Shown: one piece after another, positions 1 to 5,116 of the stretch | How positions within the stretch are numbered: the first letter of the stretch is position 1 | Layout of the letters: each line of letters begins with the position of its first letter | Assembly: GCA_030695265.1 (NCBI GenBank) | Contig: JAUYTA010000817.1 | Span: 1-5,116 of the forward strand | Direction of reading: 5' to 3' | DNA: 5,116 nucleotides | DNA from: Bacteroidota bacterium | GTDB lineage: Bacteria; Bacteroidota; Bacteroidia; Bacteroidales; Prolixibacteraceae | Notes under the pieces: generated by a model | The model's input: only the letters and a program-made list of their open reading frames with translations | Database searches by the model: none | Told to the model about the DNA's origin: nothing | Made by a program: the position numbers and the translations under genes

Positions 1-1
1 A

Positions 2-295
2 TTTAAAACGGAAACCCTTGAGAAATTAATTAAACTTTTTAAAAATAATGTCTTGTCTTTTGTGAAATTTATAGAACAGATTAAAGTACGAATAAACAAT
101 TGTTCATTACCAGAAATCCAATGTATAACTGCAAACAAAATGCTACTTGAATTTTTAATTGGTGAATCGCAGTATTATGGTCAAGGATATGAACAAAGTC
201 TTGGTAGGTTTTTCAAAATAGAAGATAAAACAGCCTTGTCTGAAGAACTCCAGTCATCCAATCAGCCTGCCCCGGAATCTCCCTTTTTAATTTAA
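2..295 (+). CDS. Unrecognised protein, C-terminal part (5' end outside window)
   Basis: The frame is open from base 2 to the TAA at 293-295, giving about 97 visible residues, so the gene starts before the window. The TTG at 53 is only an internal codon and need not be the start. The visible part looks helical and soluble: a Lys/Leu/Phe-rich stretch, then a segment with two Cys (in NNCSLPEIQC), then ITANKMLLEFLIGESQYYGQGYE, shown here only as a landmark ending in an aromatic/Gly-rich patch. The tail is polar and Pro-rich (QSSNQPAPESPFLI) and probably disordered. I see no membrane segment or catalytic motif and cannot assign a family. GC is about 31% by hand count (91 of 295), clearly below the genes to the right, which hints at an accessory or acquired gene. 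No clear terminator hairpin follows it. Confidence 0.6.
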   Translation, partial: FKTETLEKLIKLFKNNVLSFVKFIEQIKVRINNCSLPEIQCITANKMLLEFLIGESQYYGQGYEQSLGRFFKIEDKTALSEELQSSNQPAPESPFLI

Positions 296-343
296 CTTAA
301 CCCTCTTTAACTTTTGAATGTACTCAACTGAATAAAATTCCGT

Positions 344-351
344 TATTTTTG
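344..351 (+). promoter_or_regulatory. Candidate -7 promoter element for the DUF5686 gene
   Basis: TATTTTTG is a full match to the Bacteroidota -7 consensus TAnnTTTG. The nearest TTTG upstream (313-316) is 27 bases away, further than the usual spacing of about 20, so the -33 element is weak or absent. Transcription from here would begin a few bases after 351 and give a leader of roughly 20 bases to the ATG at 379. This argues against the TTG at 349 as start, since it would lie inside the promoter. Confidence 0.45.
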
Positions 352-378
352 TTCATCAGATTCCAAAACCAATTGTGC

Positions 379-3024
379 ATGATTGCTCGAATTTTACTTC
401 TCTTTATTTTTCTGTGTATTTCATCAGTTTATGCATATTCGCAGGGCATTCGTGGGCGTATTACCAATGAGCAAAACGAAGCTGTTCCGTTTGCGAATAT
501 TTATATCCCACAATTGTCAACCGGTACCACTTCAAATATTGATGGTAATTACGAGTTGAAACTTCCGGAGGGAAAATGGGATATACTGTTTCAATACCTG
601 GGTTATCAAACTCAGACAGTGGCGCTGACAACCGGGAAAACATTTCAGGAAATCAACATCCGGCTGATTACGCAGGATTACCGCATTCCGGAGATTAAAG
701 TGATGGCTTCGGGCGAAGATCCTGCTTATTATATCATGCGCAGGGCGATTGCTTTGGCTCCTTATTACCAGAAACAGGTTTCGAAATATTCGTGTAAAGT
801 GTATCTGAAAGGTTCCGGAGTGTTTGAAAAAATTCCTTTTGTGCTGAAAAAGCAAATGAAAAAAGGCAATGTGAAAGTCAATGAACCTTTTGTGATGGAA
901 ACCGTCAGCCAAATTGATTTTGAGCTTCCGGATAAAGTGAACCAAAAAGTGCTGGCCATGCGCTCGTCGGGTCAGCAAAACAATACCTCGCCAATGGGAA
1001 TGATTACCAATAACTTGTACGATGCCGATAAATACGGAATTGTTTCACCGGTTGGGAAAAGTGCGCTTAAAGTTTATAATTTCAAACTGGAAGGTGTTTT
1101 TGAAGATCAGGGACGAACCATTAATAAAATAAAGGTGATCCCAAAAATCAAGGGCAACGATGTTTTTTCAGGATACATTTATATTGCCGACGGGTTCTGG
1201 AATATCCATTCGGCCGATTTGAACATGCATGTAACGATGACAGACGTGAAAGTTCATCAGATGTATGCCGAAGTGAACAAAAATACCTGGATGCCGGTGA
1301 GCCTCGATTTCGATATGGATTTTTCGGGACTTGGATTGAAAATAAAATACAAATATGTGGCTTCGATCAGCGAATACAAAACCACGCTAAATCCGGCTTT
1401 GGATCATTCGTTTATTGAGAAACAGAAAAATCAGCAAATTCAGGAACAGCAGATTTTTGAACGGATTGCCGAAGAAACCAGACAAGTTGAACAGCAACGC
1501 GAAGCAAAATCGAAGGAACAGAAACGGATTGCGGAACTGATGGAAAAGAAGGAACTGAGCAACCGCGAAACCGTAAAACTAAGCCGCCTGATTGAAATAG
1601 AAGCCAAACGCAACAGTCCGCCCGAACCGCTCGAAATTAAATCGAGCTTTCAGGTTAGTCAGAAACAGGTAAACAACGATACTGCTTATTGGCAAACGTT
1701 GCGACCTATTCCGCTGACCGAAAAGGAAAAAATAAGTTTTTCCAAAAAAGATTCATTTCTGCTGGTTTCGTCAACTCCTGAATACAAAGATTCGGTGCGC
1801 GATTCGCGTCGCAAATTCAAGATCAAACAGTTGCTTTTTGGAAAAACTTACAATTATTCGGTTGATTCGATCAGGAAATTCGAATACTTATCGATCCCAA
1901 AACTGACCGATCCGACTTCGCTTTCGTTCAACTCGGTGGACGGATTGCGGGTTGAACTGCCTTTCAGTTATTCCATATCAGACAGTACCGGCCATTCATT
2001 GCGCCTGAACCCGCATTTTGCGTATGCTTTTGCCCGCAAAAAACCGGATGCTTCGTTTTCTTACAGACAGCGCTTGAACGGATTGACAAATTCCTGGATT
2101 TCGGCCAGTGTTGGATCGACCACCGAAGATTTTAACCGGTTTTCGGGATTGCCGACCATGACCAACGATTTTTATACACTCTGGCTCGAAGAAAACTACA
2201 AACGGTTTTACCGGCGCGATTTTTTGCAACTAACAGCCAGCCGCGACCTCGCCAACGGTCTGAACCTGAATGCAACGATTGAATACAGCGACAACAGTCA
2301 GTTGACAAATCATTCCAGTTATTCGATCATCAAATATGCTGACAAGGAAATTCAGCCCAATATTCCTGAAAATAATTCGCTTGAACTCTGGCAACTCGGA
2401 AACCACCAGTCGTTTATCAGCCGTTTTGTGTTGGAATACACTCCGCACCACCGTTACCGCATCAGAAACAATACCAAAGTGTATGCCGAAAGCAAATTTC
2501 CGACCTACTCGCTGGCATACAAAGGAGCTTTTTCGGGTGTTTTCGGAAGCGACGCACGTTTCGATCTGGTGACTTTAGGCCTCAGGCAAAAAATCAATCT
2601 TGGCATTTCCGATCAATTTTCCTATCAGGCAACTGCCGGTAAATTCCTGAACAACAACCGTCTGTATTTCGAAGATTTCAAGCATTTCAATACTCAAACG
2701 ACCGGTTTTTTATTTTCGCCTTACGACAACAGTTTCAGGTTGCTTCCTTTTTACCAGTATTCAACCGGGAAACAGTTTGCCGAAGCCCATGGCGAATTGC
2801 AATCGCGACGATTGATTGTAAAGCAACTGCCATTGATTAAAAACTCTTCGATTTCAGAAAAACTGTTTGTAAATTATCTTGCCACTCCCGGAATCAAAAA
2901 TTATGTAGAAGTCGGATATGGCATCAGCAATATTTTTTTATTGCTGAATGTTGAGGCTGTTGCCGGATTTGAGAACGGTAAATTCCGGTCTTCAGGAATT
3001 AGGGTGAGCCTGAATATGCCTTAG
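379..3024 (+). CDS. DUF5686 outer-membrane protein with carboxypeptidase-regulatory-like domain
   Basis: An 881-residue envelope protein, close to the usual family length. I chose the ATG at 379 because it puts a signal peptide at the very N-terminus (MIARILLLFIFLCISSVYA, likely cleavage after Ala19); the in-frame TTG at 349 overlaps a promoter element. Residues about 23-100 form a CarboxypepD_reg-like beta-sandwich (VPFANIYI, then DGNYEL at 55-60 and FQYLGYQ at 71-77), the domain also found at the start of SusC-type TonB receptors. The DUF5686 region follows: DPAYYIMRRAI at 114-124, GYIYIADGFWNIHSADL from 265, a charged Gln/Glu/Lys-rich helical segment at about 345-412, and FNSVDGLRVELPF from 517. 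From there to the end are alternating aromatic and polar strands like an outer-membrane beta-barrel. No enzymatic residues are evident and the molecular role of the family is not established. It is 68 bases upstream of hemH on the same strand. Confidence 0.88.
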   Translation: MIARILLLFIFLCISSVYAYSQGIRGRITNEQNEAVPFANIYIPQLSTGTTSNIDGNYELKLPEGKWDILFQYLGYQTQTVALTTGKTFQEINIRLITQDYRIPEIKVMASGEDPAYYIMRRAIALAPYYQKQVSKYSCKVYLKGSGVFEKIPFVLKKQMKKGNVKVNEPFVMETVSQIDFELPDKVNQKVLAMRSSGQQNNTSPMGMITNNLYDADKYGIVSPVGKSALKVYNFKLEGVFEDQGRTINKIKVIPKIKGNDVFSGYIYIADGFWNIHSADLNMHVTMTDVKVHQMYAEVNKNTWMPVSLDFDMDFSGLGLKIKYKYVASISEYKTTLNPALDHSFIEKQKNQQIQEQQIFERIAEETRQVEQQREAKSKEQKRIAELMEKKELSNRETVKLSRLIEIEAKRNSPPEPLEIKSSFQVSQKQVNNDTAYWQTLRPIPLTEKEKISFSKKDSFLLVSSTPEYKDSVRDSRRKFKIKQLLFGKTYNYSVDSIRKFEYLSIPKLTDPTSLSFNSVDGLRVELPFSYSISDSTGHSLRLNPHFAYAFARKKPDASFSYRQRLNGLTNSWISASVGSTTEDFNRFSGLPTMTNDFYTLWLEENYKRFYRRDFLQLTASRDLANGLNLNATIEYSDNSQLTNHSSYSIIKYADKEIQPNIPENNSLELWQLGNHQSFISRFVLEYTPHHRYRIRNNTKVYAESKFPTYSLAYKGAFSGVFGSDARFDLVTLGLRQKINLGISDQFSYQATAGKFLNNNRLYFEDFKHFNTQTTGFLFSPYDNSFRLLPFYQYSTGKQFAEAHGELQSRRLIVKQLPLIKNSSISEKLFVNYLATPGIKNYVEVGYGISNIFLLLNVEAVAGFENGKFRSSGIRVSLNMP

Positions 3025-3035
3025 CCTGTGATCCT

Positions 3036-3069
3036 TTTGTTGAATGATTTGTTATATCGAATCAACAAA
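3036..3069 (+). repeat. Imperfect hairpin between DUF5686 gene and hemH
   Basis: TTTGTTGA (3036-3043) is the exact reverse complement of TCAACAAA (3062-3069), an 8-bp AT-rich stem with an 18-base loop. No T-run follows the right arm, so it is a poor terminator candidate. It overlaps the proposed hemH -33 element, so it could equally be an operator-like site or chance. Confidence 0.25.
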
Positions 3070-3079
3070 CTTACATTTA
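3048..3079 (+). promoter_or_regulatory. Candidate hemH promoter (-33 / -7)
   Basis: TTTG at 3048-3051 and TACATTTA at 3072-3079 are separated by 20 bases, the usual Bacteroidota spacing. The -7 element matches TAnnTTTG at all fixed positions but the last. Start of transcription would fall near 3084, leaving a very short leader of about 9 bases before the hemH ATG, which is a weakness of the call. hemH could instead be read through from the gene upstream. Confidence 0.35.
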
Positions 3080-3092
3080 GCACAAAAATAGC

Positions 3093-4109
3093 ATGAAGAC
3101 TAAAAAAACTGCGGTATTGATGATCAATGTCGGAACGCCCGATGAGCCAACGGTGAAAGCTGTTCGGCGATATTTATCTGAATTTTTAAACGACCGGCGG
3201 GTGATTGATATTCCGCTCGTTTTTCAGAAGTTATTGGTAAATCTGATCATTGTTCCGTTTCGCGCACCAAAATCGACCAAACTTTACCAGCGGTTGTGGA
3301 CCGAAAAAGGCTCGCCATTGCTTTATTTTTCTGAAAGTGTTCAGGTTGAACTTCAGGAAAAACTGGGTTCGAAAGCCGATGTTTTTATGGCCATGCGTTA
3401 CGGAAATCCATCCATAGGTAAAGCGCTTTCAGCCATTAAAAAAGGAAATTACGATCGACTGATTGTGTTTCCGATGTTTCCGCAATATGCTTCATCGACC
3501 AACGGAACGGCTATTCAGGCGGTGATCGACCAGATCAGGAAATGGAACACGATCCCTGAGTTCCATGCAATCAGCCAGTTTTACGATCACCCCACATTTC
3601 TTGATGCCTTTGCCGACAGGATCAGATCGTATGCGCCTGAAAATTACGATCATGTGATATTTACCTTCCATGGTTTGCCCAACCGTCACCTGGAAAAGAA
3701 CCATCCGGATGAATCTATTCAGACCTGTAATTGCGAAAATGTTTTGCCTGAGTTTGGGAAATCGTGCTACAAGGCAGGCTGCTACCAAACTGTTCGAGAA
3801 TTGGTAAACCGGCTTGGCCTGAAAAATGGTGAATATTCTGTTTCGTTTCAGTCACGCCTGTCGAATAACTGGATGACACCGTTTACCGACAAAAACCTTG
3901 TCAACAGGGCGAAACAGGGCAGTAAGAACATTCTGGTAACCGCTCCGTCGTTTGTTGCCGATTGTTTGGAAACAACCGTTGAAATCGGTTGGGAATACAA
4001 AGAAATGTTTGTGAAAAACGGTGGTGAAAATCTGCAAATGGTTGAAAGCCTTAACGATTCACCACGATGGATCAGCGCGATGGAAGAAATATTAAGGCCT
4101 TACATTTAA
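3093..4109 (+). CDS. hemH: Ferrochelatase
   Basis: A 338-residue soluble enzyme that inserts Fe(II) into protoporphyrin IX to form protoheme; the length is normal for the family. The N-terminus has the typical LMINVGTPDEP (residues 9-19) and RRYLSEFLND. The central signature FTFHGLPNRH carries the catalytic His193, and the C-terminal FVADCLETTVEIGWEY carries the conserved acidic residue Glu293, in the DCLET form also found in E. coli HemH. FQSRLSNNWMTPFTD is a further family motif. Between the catalytic parts lies a cysteine cluster, C212-x-C214-x10-C225-x4-C230; in some bacterial ferrochelatases internal cysteines bind a [2Fe-2S] cluster, so that is possible here. The ATG at 3093 is the natural start by alignment to the family; there is no clear Shine-Dalgarno, as usual in this phylum. 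An octamer repeat array starts three bases after the stop. Coproporphyrin ferrochelatase activity is a less likely alternative. Confidence 0.95.
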   Translation: MKTKKTAVLMINVGTPDEPTVKAVRRYLSEFLNDRRVIDIPLVFQKLLVNLIIVPFRAPKSTKLYQRLWTEKGSPLLYFSESVQVELQEKLGSKADVFMAMRYGNPSIGKALSAIKKGNYDRLIVFPMFPQYASSTNGTAIQAVIDQIRKWNTIPEFHAISQFYDHPTFLDAFADRIRSYAPENYDHVIFTFHGLPNRHLEKNHPDESIQTCNCENVLPEFGKSCYKAGCYQTVRELVNRLGLKNGEYSVSFQSRLSNNWMTPFTDKNLVNRAKQGSKNILVTAPSFVADCLETTVEIGWEYKEMFVKNGGENLQMVESLNDSPRWISAMEEILRPYI

Positions 4110-4112
4110 GCA

Positions 4113-4288
4113 GACAAGGCGACAAGGCGACAGGGCGAGTGGGCGAGTGGGCGAGAGGGCGAGAGGGCGAGAGGGAGACAAGGCGACAAGGCGAAGAGGC
4201 GAAGAGGCGAGTGGGCGAGAGGGCGAGAGGGCGAGAGGGCGACAAGGCGAAGAGGCGAAGAGGCGAGTGGGAGACAATAAGAGAATGC
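4113..4288. repeat. 8-bp tandem repeat array, GA-NNN-GGC, 20 intact units plus 2 decayed
   Basis: Twenty contiguous octamers fill 4113-4272 with no change of phase. Each is GA + triplet + GGC; the triplet is CAA (units 1,2,9,10,17), CAG (3), GTG (4,5,13,20), GAG (6,7,8,14,15,16) or AGA (11,12,18,19). The only other changes are a final C to A in units 8 and 20. Two decayed units, GACAATAA (4273-4280) and GAGAATGC (4281-4288), continue in phase into the terminator stem. The plus strand is strongly purine-rich. Because 8 is not a multiple of 3 and the units lack stop codons, long open frames cross the array and translate on the minus strand to Leu/Ser/Pro/Arg/Ala octapeptides; I regard these as non-coding. 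There are no spacers, so it is not a CRISPR. Its role is unknown. Confidence 0.95.
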
Positions 4289-4322
4289 AGTGATTCCGGA
4301 ATGTCAGCATCACTGCATTTTT
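4284..4322. terminator. Bidirectional terminator between hemH and ppnP
   Basis: AATGCAGTGAT (4284-4294) and ATCACTGCATT (4309-4319) form a perfect 11-bp stem around a 14-base loop. On the plus strand the stem runs into a T5 stretch (4318-4322), giving a convincing intrinsic terminator for hemH. On the minus strand it begins six bases after the ppnP stop and is followed by a weaker TTCTCTTATT tract, so it probably serves both convergent genes. It lies about 175 bases beyond the hemH stop, past the repeat array. Confidence 0.75.
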
Positions 4323-4325
4323 GGT

Positions 4326-4607
4326 TTAGACATACAAACAATAATAGGCAACTTGTCCGTCGGCTTTTACCTTGAATCTCACGTCCTTGGCAACCTCAAA
4401 AGTTTCGCCTTTCAGGTAGGTTGTCCAAACTGTTTCGCCCGGAAGCAATACATCCAATACGCCGCTGGTAATGGTCATTTGTTCGATGGTTCCGGTTCCG
4501 AATTCATACTCACCGGCTTCCATTACGCCAACAGTTGCAACGCCTTCCAGGTTTTCGAGCGCGATTGATTTTACTGTTCCGCCAAAATATTCGTTTACTT
4601 TTAACAT
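4326..4607 (-). CDS. ppnP: Pyrimidine/purine nucleoside phosphorylase (DUF1255, YaiE-like)
   Basis: A 93-residue single-domain cupin, essentially the length of E. coli PpnP (94). It matches along its whole length: MLKVNEYFGGTVKSI at the N-terminus, GVMEAGEYEF (27-36), EQMTITSG (42-49), VLLPGE (53-58), a conserved Trp61, and GETFEVAKDVRFKV (67-80). Family members reversibly split several purine and pyrimidine nucleosides with phosphate, giving the free base and ribose-1-phosphate, so the role is nucleoside salvage in the cytoplasm. The start at 4607 is fixed by the family alignment; an A/G-rich stretch just upstream on the minus strand (AAAGAAAGATC) may help ribosome binding. It converges on hemH and shares a terminator with it. 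The 64-base gap from the gene upstream and a promoter element there suggest its own transcript. Confidence 0.93.
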   Translation of the reverse strand: MLKVNEYFGGTVKSIALENLEGVATVGVMEAGEYEFGTGTIEQMTITSGVLDVLLPGETVWTTYLKGETFEVAKDVRFKVKADGQVAYYCLYV

Positions 4608-4640
4608 GATCTTTCTTTTTTAGTGTGTAAATTTTGAAAG

Positions 4641-4648
4641 CAAAGATA
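4641..4648 (-). promoter_or_regulatory. Candidate -7 promoter element for ppnP
   Basis: On the minus strand this reads TATCTTTG, a full match to TAnnTTTG, and a near copy (TATCTTTT) lies directly upstream. The spacing gives a leader of about 27 bases to the ppnP ATG. No well-placed TTTG -33 element is present; TTG triplets occur 12 and 24 bases upstream. Confidence 0.45.
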
Positions 4649-4671
4649 AAAGATAACTGGCAACTTTTCGA

Positions 4672-5116
4672 TCAATACCCTTTCCGGTTAAATAAAATAT
4701 ACCCAATATTGAACATCGCGAAGAATTTGGTCTGGCTTTTTTCGTAGTAATTCACCGAAAAACTGATGGGGCCAAGCGCCGACTGGAACACAAATGCACC
4801 CGATCCCATAAAATTGATGTTGGAGTAATAGTCTTCATTATAAACTGCCATAAAATTATCAGTTTCAACAATTTCCCTGATTGGAACAAAACCATAAGCT
4901 TCGGCCCTGAAATGAAATTGATAGGAAATTTTAAAAATGGTTTTTATTCCTGAAGCCAGGTATTTATTCGCATGAAACTTATTCAGGTAGATGGTTTTAC
5001 TATGCGGGATAGGGTTGAACGATGGTGCAGCCAAAACCGTTGAAACATAATTGCTGAAGGGCTTTTTATTGCTGTAAACACCTTCAGCCATTAACCCAAG
5101 TGTAAATAATTTGTTG
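4672..5116 (-). CDS. Patatin-like phospholipase family protein, C-terminal barrel part (5' end outside window)
   Basis: The frame is open from the right edge to the TGA at 4672-4674, about 147 residues, so this is the 3' end of a longer gene; the ATG at 5091 is internal in a continuing frame and need not be the start. The visible part resembles the last strands of an outer-membrane barrel of the bacterial surface antigen (BamA/Omp85) type: alternating hydrophobic strands, FNPIPHSKT, HANKYLASGIK, FHFRAEAYGFVPIRE, then ALGPISFSVNYYEKSQ and the terminal FAMFNIGYILFNRKGY. In Bacteroidota this ending, with GPISxSxNYY and GYxLFNKK-like motifs, is typical of proteins with an N-terminal patatin-like lipase domain fused to a barrel. 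The patatin domain itself is not visible, so another Omp85-like protein remains possible. It lies 64 bases upstream of ppnP on the same strand. Confidence 0.7.
   Translation of the reverse strand, partial: NKLFTLGLMAEGVYSNKKPFSNYVSTVLAAPSFNPIPHSKTIYLNKFHANKYLASGIKTIFKISYQFHFRAEAYGFVPIREIVETDNFMAVYNEDYYSNINFMGSGAFVFQSALGPISFSVNYYEKSQTKFFAMFNIGYILFNRKGY

Noticed and set aside
291..313. Direct repeat TTTAACTT at 291-298 and 306-313
   Set aside because: Short, AT-rich, and the first copy overlaps the stop codon; likely chance.
532..978. Minus-strand open frames within the DUF5686 gene (532-978, 765-959, 461-643)
   Set aside because: They lie opposite a strongly supported gene with a signal peptide and family motifs; their translations show no family features.
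1996..2572. Other open frames inside the barrel part of the DUF5686 gene (minus 1996-2229, minus 2230-2451, plus 2336-2572)
   Set aside because: All are shadows in other frames of a continuous family-matching reading frame.
3492..4037. Minus-strand open frames within hemH (3492-3788, 3852-4037)
   Set aside because: They are antisense to ferrochelatase, whose catalytic motifs are intact across this span.
4113..4288. CRISPR-like array
   Set aside because: The period is 8 bp with no spacers of CRISPR length, and no cas genes are in the window; it is a pure tandem repeat.
4067..4375. Open frames on both strands across the octamer array (plus 4067-4375; minus 4072-4341 and 4092-4313)
   Set aside because: They come from the 8-bp period lacking stops, overlap hemH or ppnP, and have low-complexity repeat translations with no sign of real coding.
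4290..4568. Plus-strand open frame opposite ppnP
   Set aside because: The minus strand encodes a full-length PpnP match; this frame is its shadow and begins inside the terminator.

Overview
The window reads as a stretch of a Bacteroidota chromosome, most likely from a Bacteroidales/Marinilabiliales-like or Cytophagales-like relative; the exact group is inference. The grounds are a DUF5686 outer-membrane protein with an N-terminal carboxypeptidase-regulatory-like domain, a Bacteroidota-style patatin/surface-antigen C-terminus, promoter elements of the TAnnTTTG type, and almost no Shine-Dalgarno sequences. Coding GC is moderate (about 40-50% in the lines I counted), except for the first gene at about 31%.

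Layout. From the left edge to 295 lies the 3' end of an unrecognised, AT-rich plus-strand gene. A short spacer with a good -7 promoter element leads into a large plus-strand gene (379-3024) for an outer-membrane DUF5686 protein. After a 68-base spacer comes hemH (3093-4109), ferrochelatase, the last step of protoheme synthesis. Two genes on the minus strand converge on it: ppnP (4326-4607), a small cupin-type pyrimidine/purine nucleoside phosphorylase, and the 3' end of a patatin-like phospholipase/surface-antigen gene (4672 to the right edge).

The most unusual part is the convergent gap between hemH and ppnP (4110-4325). Three bases after the hemH stop begins an uninterrupted array of twenty 8-bp units, followed by two decayed ones. 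Every unit has the form GA-NNN-GGC. Variation is almost entirely confined to the central triplet, which takes only five forms (CAA, CAG, GTG, GAG, AGA). The array shows a second-level duplication, carries two runs of regularly spaced GGG that fit a G-quadruplex pattern, and ends in a perfect 11-bp stem that looks like a terminator shared by hemH and ppnP. If that terminator works, the array is transcribed as the hemH 3' untranslated region. Long open frames over the array are products of its 8-bp period and base composition, not genes.

Functionally the genes are a mix of envelope (DUF5686, patatin barrel), heme synthesis (HemH) and nucleoside salvage (PpnP). I see no single pathway joining them. 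The plus-strand genes could be partly co-transcribed, but each of DUF5686, hemH and ppnP has a candidate promoter of its own.
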